From positions 248,001 through 312,000 of the forward strand of contig JAISGN010000008.1 in assembly GCA_031263015.1 (NCBI GenBank): DNA of 64,000 bases. Direction: 5' to 3'. Under the pieces are notes generated by a model that was given only the letters and a program-made list of their open reading frames with translations, had not been told where the DNA came from and searched no databases. Both the position numbers and the translations under genes were made by a program. Source of the stretch: Bacteroidales bacterium (GTDB taxonomy: Bacteria; Bacteroidota; Bacteroidia; Bacteroidales; P3). Shown piece after piece: positions 7,835-16,826 of this stretch; position 1 is the stretch's first letter; every line of letters begins with the position of its first letter.

Positions 7835-10800
7835 TTAATTAGGAAACGAATTTAAATCCACAGGTCTAAGAGCTCCAAACCATTTTATCAATCTTTCCCC
7901 TATTCCATCTGCCTTGATATGTATCAAATACATTCCTCCGGAAATCGGTAAGCCTTTATGGTTTTTCAAATCCCACTCAACATAAGGCAAAATGCCATTT
8001 GTTGTCATAGAAGACGGTCCTCTCAATTTTCTTACAACCGTTCCATCAACAGTATATATAGTTATATAAGCATTAACAGGAACGTTAGTTATTTTAACAA
8101 GGTTTTGCACCCGGTCTAATTCGTAAGTAGAAGCAGCAAAATAAGGGTTAGGAACTACTGCTATCAAATCCAAAGCCGACTCTGATGTTGGTTTATGATC
8201 TATTATAGTTCCAATATCAGAAGTGATGGCAAACATATACATTGGTCTGTTATCATTCTGAGGACTACTTGCCGTATCATTTGCTGATGTCCAATTATTA
8301 TTATAAGGTTTGCGAACTCTTAAAGCAACAGTGGCTGTGGTAGGAATATTAGATTGAGATCTGTTCTCTTCTGTAGAACCGCTACCATATTTGAATGCTG
8401 ATGCCAACGGCATACCTACCCACATAGCAGAACCGAAGACTTTATGTGCAGCACAGAATATTCTTGATTTCGCATCTATTCCTATCGTACTATCGCCTAT
8501 CATTGGGTCTAAGTTATCCAATTCTTTCAATAGATCATAAGCCCATTTTCCTGCATCATAACGAGGAGGTGTAACATTTATACTTCTTTGAAGCGTATTC
8601 GGACTATTAGTTCCCGTATATCCATACAATTTATATGGAGTAGTTCCCAATACATAGATATAATGCATTCCTCCGAAGACAAGTCTTTGCTCGGTTGAAC
8701 CTTCAACAGTTAAATCCGTAGGGTTCCATTGCATATCTCTACCATTTTGCTGTCCATACATAGAGTTTTCACCAAAAACAATGTTCAATCGCTCGCCTGT
8801 TTCCAAATTAATTGCATAACCCGGGAACCATCCCATACCATTTCCAGTTGAGTCAGGTTGTCCGTTTTTATCAACAGAAGCATGCCTTCTCAATTGGAAT
8901 TTTCTTGCATTACCCTCCGTGCGGTCAGGATTAGTACCCATTTCAATAACAGGGCAACGCGTCCATTTTGATTTATCGCTTGTGAAAACTATATCAACCG
9001 AAGCCAAATTATTCATATCATTAGAAACCAAACTTGGATTTTCAGTTATAAGGTGTTTATATCTAAGAGCAGTAGTATCAACAATATCTTTGAAATAATA
9101 CTCGGTAAAGCCCGGCATATTTTGCATAAACGATGTCATTCTATAAGGAGCCCAACCAGCAGGTAATTTTTCTGCCATAGATTGAGGATCTAACATATAG
9201 TGTACTAAAGAATTATTAGAAGTATTACCTGTTAAATAATCATAACTGCTCTGTGCGTAACTACCTGAAGTATCTGTCATAAAACCAGCATCATGAACAC
9301 TAGTAGAAGAATATTTACTTCCCGAGCGTATCCAGTTAAGTTGAACAGATGAATTATTATCGGCAATACCTGACAACCACGCCTTATTATTTTCTACAAA
9401 ACTTACATTTGATGAACCATATAATATTGACTCCGACAACAAGTCTCCTCCTTGCATTCTGTCGGAAGATGCAGTTGCAAGAGCATTTGCAACAGGAGCA
9501 GGATTAGTCATAGTTATTGATATTCCTAACTCAGGAATAATTTGTTCATTAACATCGCATAATGGTCTGTCGGATAATATGAATTGCTTATCTTCTATTA
9601 AGTCTCCATCTTCTCTCATCAAAGCCCAATAACAACTATCAATAATTAAATTTCCGGATGTAGTATCATCAGGAGTCCATCCCTTAGGGACAACTTTCAA
9701 TACAAAATTACCTGCTTTAACATTAAGAGGATCTACTATTTTAATATTAACAGGTCCGTAATTTTTTTCATACCCTATCATTGGTACGAAATTAGTATCA
9801 GGCTCAACACCTGCTGCCCCCATCAAGCTTTCCACAGTTGATTGTTGCCATTTAAGACCTGTAGCCACTCCGCTATTTCCATTACCTTCTATTCTAAATA
9901 TCTCAGGCATCATTCCGAAAGAAGATTGTACCAAGTTGCCCGAAGCATCTGTTTTATGAGGGATACCCATAACAGGCTCTATCGGTTTTCCTGTTCCGAG
10001 CTTTCTACCTGCCAAATAAGGTTGCTTTTGTCCATCAACAGCCAAAGCATCGGTAGGGTCAAATGGCTTATAGTTATTTTGAGCATAAGCAATAGCTATG
10101 TAATAATATTTCTGATTATTAACTATTCGTCTATCATTCGTTGCGGCGAACATATCTTCGGTAATTTGGAAAGAATGGCTGATACCTTGATCGGCTCCAT
10201 CAACCATTGCCTGTGGTTTAAGGGCGCCTATCCCTTGATCAACATCATAGTTTATCAATTTCTTTATGTCATTTTTAATATCACATTGTGCAACCAAACG
10301 AGCCTTAGAGTTATCATAAATCTCATCAACCTTTACATTTGCATCTTTTACCTGAAATATTTGATACCCTTCAAAGTGATAATTTCTATCATACTCAACA
10401 GTTACTTCTTTTAATATAGTATCACGTCTAGTTATTGTATCACCAAGAGATATTGTTATTATAGTGTCTATTCTCTCTATTGTATCAGTTATTCTTTTAT
10501 AGCTTCTTGGAATCTGCGGATCTAGTTTATCAAAAGATTCATTAACGTTATTTCCCATCTCATTGGTTAAATAAAGTATTAATCCTCTATCCAACTCTTG
10601 AATTGTAAGATTAGGAGCATCCGGTCCTTCCAAAATATTAAAACAGTTATCAAATAATGTTTGACACTTGTCATCAACCACTCTTAATAACTCTACCGAA
10701 GCCATAGGTCCTCCTGAGGCAGCTTGCGCCCAAGGAATACCAACTGTAATATAGTTTATAGCACCTGGTTTCAATGTAAAAGGTCCTGCAGATTGCATAA

Positions 10801-12544
10801 AACGCCTATCGCTCGGAGCATTTCCTGCTTGTTCTTCTGTCCAATAATCACCTAATAACGGATCTATTCCTTGTGTTCCCCAATTCCATATATCAGAATT
10901 GCCTGGAAACATAAAATCACAGTCAGCGTTAGCGCTAGTTATTCCAGAATTATATCCGTTACCTCCAAATTTCATCCTTTGATTATTTTGCCAAATACCT
11001 CTCAAATAGTTATAATAATGGGAAGCACTCTTTGGTTCTCCATTATTAGCGTCAGCATCATTATTATAATATACAAAACGACGCATACCAAATCGTTCGT
11101 CATCAATTATTCCATTACCAAAATTCACTCCGTTAATTGCACAAGCATTAATTGCAGTATGAGCAGAATCTAAGCCGACAGGATACCATGCCTGAAGAAA
11201 GTTCTCTGCAGCATCAGTTAATAATATTTGGTTTACAGCCCGACCAGGTATTTGAGGACCGTTAGAAGAATCTTTTCTAAACTGGTCTAATTCCGACATT
11301 CTACCTTCTTGATAGAACCAGTTCGTATCTACTTTGGGGTTATCCTGTCCGTCAGGGTCCATATAAGGTCCCTGAAAGAAATCTATACCTACAGCAGGAG
11401 GATTACCTGAATACGCTCCTGTACCAGGACCATCTATTGCTTTACCGTTATAACAATATCCTAAACCTCTTTTCACATCACATCCTACATAGTCATCAAA
11501 AGAATATCCCAAATCAGGATCAACCCATTGACTGAAATATGTGTTTTGTAATGTAAATGTAGAACGATTTATTATTTCATAAGAATAGAATGTCATGTTA
11601 TTAATTTCGTTATTCATAGTGAAAGCGAAAGCCTGTGCCCTTATTTCAAGTCCAATAGGGTTAGGAGAACCTGTTTCTGTATGAGCATTTCCTTTATCAT
11701 TAAACACCCACCAAAGTGTTTCATCGCCTTTTAATACCTGATCAACCAACAATCCGCCTATTGCGGGCATTAGACCTCCTGTACCATTGTAAGGCGAATA
11801 ATTTCTTGATTCATAAGTAGAGTCAGGGACGTAAGGAACACCAGCAGGCAAGGCATCTCTTTTTGTTATCGGACAAAGAGCATTATCAAAATCATAATAA
11901 GGATAATCTCCTGCAGTATAATCATATACGCCGTCTCCGTCAGCATCATAAAAAGGAGCTAAATATTTACTTTGCTTTTTGCTCATATCTCCTGTTGCTG
12001 GCCACTCCCTAATAGCATCCGTTAAGAGTTCAGGATCGTAGGTTCCAGGCACAACTCCACCATCTCCTGTCGGAGTAAAACTTGAACGAAATCTATCAAC
12101 CTCTGCTTTGGTAATTCTAAAATGCCTATCCCATTTCTCGCAAACTTCTTTATCAACAGACGCATTTTGATCCACTGATAACGGACCAGGCCAAAAATCA
12201 TCTCCTTCCGATCCGAATCTCATAGCTGCAACTCGTAACTGCCCGTTTTCATCTTGCCCTCCAATCCATAATGCAGCTGCAAACATTGAAGTTGCTTGTC
12301 CATCCTTAGGCACATAATAACGAGCAACTGACTCCGAATTCCACATTGTACCTCCGGTATTAATACGTGCACGGACATTGTTAACACTCAATTCTGATGA
12401 ACCTGTTGCTTTACTACAGCGTTCCACGCTTGCTTTATTAGGTTTTTTCTTAGCTACTTTCCCTTTGTAAAGTTCGGCACTTGCCGAAAAGGTTATTGAC
12501 AAGCAGACTAACAATAACGATACTTTACTAATTATATGTCTCAT
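7835..12544 (-). CDS. Large exported surface protein with FlgD/Por-tail-like C-terminus
   Basis: 1569 residues with a clear signal peptide (LLLVCLSITFSASA). The body is rich in Asp, Asn, Gly and Tyr and has no enzyme motif I can name. Segments such as DADGDGVYDYTAGDYP near residue 200 look like calcium-binding loops. The final 100 residues (VVPNPYF..., then IYTVDGTVVRKL, then WDLKNHKGLPISGGMYLIHI) match the FlgD-like/Por-secretion-tail fold, although the ending KWFGALRPVDLNSFPN is longer than a standard sorting domain. It is flanked in one operon by a TonB-dependent receptor and a PorV-like barrel. I infer a cell-surface or secreted protein handled by its neighbours; no substrate can be suggested. 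Confidence 0.75.
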   Translation of the reverse strand: MRHIISKVSLLLVCLSITFSASAELYKGKVAKKKPNKASVERCSKATGSSELSVNNVRARINTGGTMWNSESVARYYVPKDGQATSMFAAALWIGGQDENGQLRVAAMRFGSEGDDFWPGPLSVDQNASVDKEVCEKWDRHFRITKAEVDRFRSSFTPTGDGGVVPGTYDPELLTDAIREWPATGDMSKKQSKYLAPFYDADGDGVYDYTAGDYPYYDFDNALCPITKRDALPAGVPYVPDSTYESRNYSPYNGTGGLMPAIGGLLVDQVLKGDETLWWVFNDKGNAHTETGSPNPIGLEIRAQAFAFTMNNEINNMTFYSYEIINRSTFTLQNTYFSQWVDPDLGYSFDDYVGCDVKRGLGYCYNGKAIDGPGTGAYSGNPPAVGIDFFQGPYMDPDGQDNPKVDTNWFYQEGRMSELDQFRKDSSNGPQIPGRAVNQILLTDAAENFLQAWYPVGLDSAHTAINACAINGVNFGNGIIDDERFGMRRFVYYNNDADANNGEPKSASHYYNYLRGIWQNNQRMKFGGNGYNSGITSANADCDFMFPGNSDIWNWGTQGIDPLLGDYWTEEQAGNAPSDRRFMQSAGPFTLKPGAINYITVGIPWAQAASGGPMASVELLRVVDDKCQTLFDNCFNILEGPDAPNLTIQELDRGLILYLTNEMGNNVNESFDKLDPQIPRSYKRITDTIERIDTIITISLGDTITRRDTILKEVTVEYDRNYHFEGYQIFQVKDANVKVDEIYDNSKARLVAQCDIKNDIKKLINYDVDQGIGALKPQAMVDGADQGISHSFQITEDMFAATNDRRIVNNQKYYYIAIAYAQNNYKPFDPTDALAVDGQKQPYLAGRKLGTGKPIEPVMGIPHKTDASGNLVQSSFGMMPEIFRIEGNGNSGVATGLKWQQSTVESLMGAAGVEPDTNFVPMIGYEKNYGPVNIKIVDPLNVKAGNFVLKVVPKGWTPDDTTSGNLIIDSCYWALMREDGDLIEDKQFILSDRPLCDVNEQIIPELGISITMTNPAPVANALATASSDRMQGGDLLSESILYGSSNVSFVENNKAWLSGIADNNSSVQLNWIRSGSKYSSTSVHDAGFMTDTSGSYAQSSYDYLTGNTSNNSLVHYMLDPQSMAEKLPAGWAPYRMTSFMQNMPGFTEYYFKDIVDTTALRYKHLITENPSLVSNDMNNLASVDIVFTSDKSKWTRCPVIEMGTNPDRTEGNARKFQLRRHASVDKNGQPDSTGNGMGWFPGYAINLETGERLNIVFGENSMYGQQNGRDMQWNPTDLTVEGSTEQRLVFGGMHYIYVLGTTPYKLYGYTGTNSPNTLQRSINVTPPRYDAGKWAYDLLKELDNLDPMIGDSTIGIDAKSRIFCAAHKVFGSAMWVGMPLASAFKYGSGSTEENRSQSNIPTTATVALRVRKPYNNNWTSANDTASSPQNDNRPMYMFAITSDIGTIIDHKPTSESALDLIAVVPNPYFAASTYELDRVQNLVKITNVPVNAYITIYTVDGTVVRKLRGPSSMTTNGILPYVEWDLKNHKGLPISGGMYLIHIKADGIGERLIKWFGALRPVDLNSFPN

Positions 12545-12579
12545 ATTTCAAATATTTTCTTTATTAACCTTAAATTTTA

Positions 12580-15500
12580 TTAGAATGAATACCTAACACC
12601 TAAATCTACTGTCGTAGGAGGTATATAATTAAAATAACTATTGTTCAACATCATGGAATAATATGCTCTATATGAAGCAGCATTTTCCTGTCCATTGATG
12701 ACTGTTTGTGTTTCAGGGTCGGTCAAATATCCGTTGTCATCAGGATCACCCGTTACTCCAAACACACCTAAAATACTCTTTGAATTTAACAGATTACGTA
12801 CTCGGCAATACACTTGCAATTCCGTCGGTTTCTTTGCTACTTTGATTTGAAATCCTTTGTATATTTCTATATCTATACGATACCACCATGGCAAACGAGA
12901 ACCATTGAAACTACCAACAATTGTTGATTGTGTATTGCTGAATAATCTTGTATATGGAGCCCCCGACTGCAAAACACCATGTAATGAAATACCTGCATTC
13001 TGCAACCATCTAATAGATTTGACCATATCTTCACCGTCTGCACTTTTTACTTTTCTCGTAGTTGTAGGTCCTTTATAATCTTTACCTCCTGCAAAACGAT
13101 AAGACGCAAAGAACTTTATTTCATGTCTATGGTCATCAGCAATAGGGAACATAAGTTTAATATTAGGATAACCTGCTCTGATTAATCCGAGAATAGTATT
13201 TGTAGGTAATCCGACAGTACCATCGGCATATTGAAGAGTATAATTAATATTAAAATCAAAGTTTTGAGAAAATCTTAATACATATTCAAATGTAGCACCT
13301 TTAATTGTTCTGAAATCCTGATTGCCATAAGTATAATATGTACCGGCAGGATCAGCACCTACATATTGAACCATATTTATAAGGTCGCTCGTTTGTTTAT
13401 AGAATGCTGTAATACCAACTTTTGATGTTTTAGTAAGCGCCTGTTCAAAACCTAATTCATATTTAGTAACCTTTTCGGATTTTAATGCAGGATTAGATAT
13501 TATACTCAAATTAGAACCTACTTTAGAGAAGAAATCAGGTAAATAATTCATATAATTTGCCTGCCAAGTTCCATTGCCCGGACGACTTGCTATAGCCTCA
13601 TAAGATGCCTTAAAGACCGAATTGTCGGTAGCAGGGAAAGAAAATGCTATACGAGGCTCAACTACAACCTCTGGCTCATAATCCTTGAATGCATCAGCAA
13701 AAGCAACCTGGTTGCCTTTTTCATCAACAGGGAATCCTGTTGCACTTAACTCACCTTTTCTATATGGTATGAGTTTTCCTTCCGAACTCTTAATGCCATT
13801 AGCACTTAACGTTGGGTCAGCTACTTCTGTTCCGTTTTTATCATACCACGTATTACCATTACGATAACCTGTGATAGCAACCGATGCCATTGTAGGGTCA
13901 TGTTTCAGGTCTTCCACATAAATTACATAATTATCTCCCATTTTGCTATTAACTCTATCGCCATATCCTGCAGATTTAAAATCTCCAACAGTATAAGAAT
14001 TCCATAACAAATAAGGATCTTTCAAAACCATTTGATTTCCATCAAAACGATTAACACGAACACCAACATTAAATATTAAGTTTTGTATTTGGAACTGATC
14101 CTGAATATAGCCTGCCATATAAATTGGTTCCCATGACCCAAGAGTCCTGCTCTTGTTGCTAAAGAAGTCCTGCAAACTCTTCTTTCCCGTAACTTTCTTT
14201 CCCGTATGGTCATATCCATAATAAGAAATGATATTGTTACCGGAATTAAATAATTCGTCAGGTTCAAACATACTCATAGAGAATGTTGAAGGGTCATAAC
14301 TATCAATGTCTATAATATCCGTTCCATTGACAGGCAAGCCTAACGCCTCACGCAAAGAACGGTCAAAATAAGTTTGCTGGTCTGCATTATAGAGGAAATT
14401 ATAAGAAACTACAGGTATAGAACCCGATTCATCTATCATAGGATTGTTCAAATCCAGAGCATTAATAAAATGGTTATTAACATTCTGTTTCATTATTGTC
14501 CATAATGAAGTAGCATTCAAACTATATCCTCTATGTATTGCCTGGTCATATTGAAAGCCTAATTCCAACGAATGAGGGAAAGTTTTATCTCCTATATTTG
14601 CGGTAACCTTTGCGGCAGCATAAATATATTGATCTTCCGATTTCACATAGTTAGAATAACCTGTACCTATATTAGTTGTATAACCATATATTGAAGAAGG
14701 CAAATTTCCATTGAGCAATCCGAAATATTGTCCTATATTAGTTGCATTAAGATTATACTGAGCATTCGTACCTAAAGTACTTTCTCTTAAAGAGGCAAAA
14801 TCATCGCCATAGTATAATTGTGTTGTGTAAGCAGCCAAGCCGGGGTTGTATGATGAAGGTGTGTAATCAACTTGATAATCCATAAGTCCTGCCTGCTGTC
14901 TATAAACGTATTGCTCAAGACCATTTATTACCATTCTGTCAAGAGCGTAGGTGCGCTTTCTGTGCGTTACAAAAGTTCCTACATGTCCATAACGAAATAC
15001 ATCATCTCCATGCTCAGGATTAAAGTTTTCAGCATAAGCACGCTCATAAGAACCTGTAAAATTGAATATAACATCTCTAATTAAAGAGCTTGTATCCGAG
15101 GCTAAGAATTTTTGGGTGTAATCTACTATCACACTAAATCCGTCTCCTTTTGCTTTACCATTATAAGCATTATTCAAATACATATTACCGGCAGAAGCAA
15201 TTCTACCCAATGAATTATTATATGAACCCGTTATCTTCAAAATGCTATTCTCAGAAAATTGGAAATTCAACTCTCCATCCAGATTTAATGAATTACTCCA
15301 CATATTCGGTTTGCGACCAACTCTTTCAAAATCATCTTTTGTTAAATAATTTGCCGCATAATTTACTGCTCCTGTAATAGGGTTATATATTAACGGATTC
15401 TTAGATAATCTTTCTACAACATCTTCTTTACCCATATAATAGTACCTATCGCTTGTACGTCTATAAGGGTCGCTCTGATAAACATTAAAACCCGACAAAC

Positions 15501-16311
15501 GGAAGCCCATTATTGTCCTAATAGCTCCACTTTCTAATTTTTTCTGTACAAGAGGACCGGTCAGGTAGAAATCCCCTCTATGCATTCCTCGCGTATCAAA
15601 CGGTTCGGATGTTTGGTAACTAAGCAAACCTATAAACTTATTTGAAGGAGGTCGCATAGTAATTATTTGTGCTCCTCCCATTGCTTCACCAACGCTTGCA
15701 GGAACACCACCAAGTATTACTTTAATTTCTCCTAACGCCTCCTTAGGAACCTCAACCGATGTTTTCTTTGCAACACCATTCACATAAGTAACGCTTTGTT
15801 CCCCTCTAAACTTACCTGCCGAGCCATCGGCATTTTCCTGAACGCCAGCAGTTGAAGCAACAAGTTCAGTAACACTATTACCTGTCATCTTCTGTATATC
15901 TTCCGTACTCATGGTTTTACCTGACGAAGAACTTCCTTGCTCAACAATAGGCGTACCTGTAACTGTTACAGGGGGCAAATCTATACCTGCCTTAATGGCT
16001 ATATCACCTGTCCTTGAATAACCAGTTGCTCTAACTATGACACCAGCTTTTGTTGTCGTCTGATACCCGCTATAAGAAACTTTGATATCATAATTTCCGG
16101 CTTCAAGGCTACCTATACGAAAGTTTCCATCCGCATCTGTTACCGCACCTCCCTTTTGCTCATCGTTCTGCAAGGCGAGGACTGTTGCCATATAAACAGG
16201 TTCGCCTTTGTCATCAACGATTCTTCCTGTTAGAGTTCCCTGAGAATACAATGCTAATGAAGTTGAAATAAACAACCCAATAGCAAATAATATTTTTTTC
16301 AACATACTCAT
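12580..16311 (-). CDS. TonB-dependent outer membrane receptor with carboxypeptidase-regulatory-like domain
   Basis: 1243 residues. Signal peptide to about residue 23; a CarboxypepD_reg-like domain follows (GTLTGRIVDDKGEPVYMATV, DADGNFRIGSLEAGNYDIKVSYSGYQ, about residues 25-105); then a plug domain (MSTEDIQKMTGNSVTELVASTAGVQ is over 20 residues in full; it lies at about 136-165) with VILGGVPASVGEAMGGAQI. The rest is a 22-strand barrel ending VDLGVRYSF. TonB-dependent proteins of this build import large ligands or take part in surface assembly. The operon with an exported giant protein and a PorV-like barrel suggests the three act together. ATG at 16311 and another two codons on are both possible. 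Confidence 0.9.
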   Translation of the reverse strand: MSMLKKILFAIGLFISTSLALYSQGTLTGRIVDDKGEPVYMATVLALQNDEQKGGAVTDADGNFRIGSLEAGNYDIKVSYSGYQTTTKAGVIVRATGYSRTGDIAIKAGIDLPPVTVTGTPIVEQGSSSSGKTMSTEDIQKMTGNSVTELVASTAGVQENADGSAGKFRGEQSVTYVNGVAKKTSVEVPKEALGEIKVILGGVPASVGEAMGGAQIITMRPPSNKFIGLLSYQTSEPFDTRGMHRGDFYLTGPLVQKKLESGAIRTIMGFRLSGFNVYQSDPYRRTSDRYYYMGKEDVVERLSKNPLIYNPITGAVNYAANYLTKDDFERVGRKPNMWSNSLNLDGELNFQFSENSILKITGSYNNSLGRIASAGNMYLNNAYNGKAKGDGFSVIVDYTQKFLASDTSSLIRDVIFNFTGSYERAYAENFNPEHGDDVFRYGHVGTFVTHRKRTYALDRMVINGLEQYVYRQQAGLMDYQVDYTPSSYNPGLAAYTTQLYYGDDFASLRESTLGTNAQYNLNATNIGQYFGLLNGNLPSSIYGYTTNIGTGYSNYVKSEDQYIYAAAKVTANIGDKTFPHSLELGFQYDQAIHRGYSLNATSLWTIMKQNVNNHFINALDLNNPMIDESGSIPVVSYNFLYNADQQTYFDRSLREALGLPVNGTDIIDIDSYDPSTFSMSMFEPDELFNSGNNIISYYGYDHTGKKVTGKKSLQDFFSNKSRTLGSWEPIYMAGYIQDQFQIQNLIFNVGVRVNRFDGNQMVLKDPYLLWNSYTVGDFKSAGYGDRVNSKMGDNYVIYVEDLKHDPTMASVAITGYRNGNTWYDKNGTEVADPTLSANGIKSSEGKLIPYRKGELSATGFPVDEKGNQVAFADAFKDYEPEVVVEPRIAFSFPATDNSVFKASYEAIASRPGNGTWQANYMNYLPDFFSKVGSNLSIISNPALKSEKVTKYELGFEQALTKTSKVGITAFYKQTSDLINMVQYVGADPAGTYYTYGNQDFRTIKGATFEYVLRFSQNFDFNINYTLQYADGTVGLPTNTILGLIRAGYPNIKLMFPIADDHRHEIKFFASYRFAGGKDYKGPTTTRKVKSADGEDMVKSIRWLQNAGISLHGVLQSGAPYTRLFSNTQSTIVGSFNGSRLPWWYRIDIEIYKGFQIKVAKKPTELQVYCRVRNLLNSKSILGVFGVTGDPDDNGYLTDPETQTVINGQENAASYRAYYSMMLNNSYFNYIPPTTVDLGVRYSF

Positions 16312-16341
16312 ATATATTATTATATTATTTTTATTTCACGT

Positions 16342-16713
16342 TTATTTATAAGGTCTGTCCAAAATAGCGTTATAAATCACTGCTTCTTTAAGACTGAATT
16401 TATTTTCTTTGTTTTGTTGTTCCGTTCCTTGATTCTGCTGTTTTATTTCTTGATTTTGCTGTGCCGAAAGCCTGTTTCGTTCTTCTTTATCCCACATATT
16501 TACTTCTGCACATTGCTCATCTAAATTTATTTTTTGTTTTTCTTCATTTTTCTCTAATTTCTCTCTATCCAACAGCATTTCCAAAATAGATTTTCCTTCA
16601 TTTTGCCATTTCTTTTCGTTCTTTTTCTCTGACGAATCTGAGGTGGCAACCTTAGCAAATCTACTAATAATCAAGGCAATTACTGCAAATATTACCAAAA
16701 TAGAGGTACCCAT
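16342..16713 (-). CDS. Small single-pass membrane protein, Gln/Lys/Glu-rich
   Basis: 123 residues, function unknown. One N-terminal membrane helix (ILVIFAVIALIISRFA) is followed by a highly charged, Gln- and Asn-rich cytoplasmic stretch. It ends FSLKEAVIYNAILDRPYK, an ending I recall from other small Bacteroidota hypothetical proteins (a xLxxAVIYSEILxRPY motif). It is the first gene of the operon that continues with the TonB receptor 30 bp on, with an exact -7 box 21 nt before its ATG. Confidence 0.7.
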   Translation of the reverse strand: MGTSILVIFAVIALIISRFAKVATSDSSEKKNEKKWQNEGKSILEMLLDREKLEKNEEKQKINLDEQCAEVNMWDKEERNRLSAQQNQEIKQQNQGTEQQNKENKFSLKEAVIYNAILDRPYK

Positions 16714-16734
16714 ACTCTAATATTTTAATGCTGG

Positions 16735-16742
16735 CAAATGTA
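16735..16742 (-). promoter_or_regulatory. -7 element of the four-gene TonB/PorV operon
   Basis: TACATTTG, exact TAnnTTTG, 21 nt before the ATG at 16713. Downstream gene gaps of 30, 35 and 41 bp show no other promoter, so it probably drives about 10 kb. Confidence 0.6.
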
Positions 16743-16770
16743 CAAAAATTTTTCACACTGCCAAAATTTA

Positions 16771-16819
16771 GAGGGAAATATTTATTTAGTCCTTATGATT
16801 TTTAATAAATATTTCCCTC
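16771..16819 (-). terminator. Long hairpin terminator after secDF
   Basis: Perfect 16-bp inverted repeat (GAGGGAAATATTTATT and its complement, 16771-16786 and 16804-16819) just past the secDF stop. The minus-strand continuation is T-rich. Confidence 0.75.
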
Positions 16820-16826
16820 CGTTTTT

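Noticed and set aside
9842..10414. 190-codon plus-strand frame inside the large surface protein gene
   Set aside because: Antisense to a well supported 1569-codon gene; composition is that of a shadow frame (Ile, Ser, Tyr-rich) with no domain.
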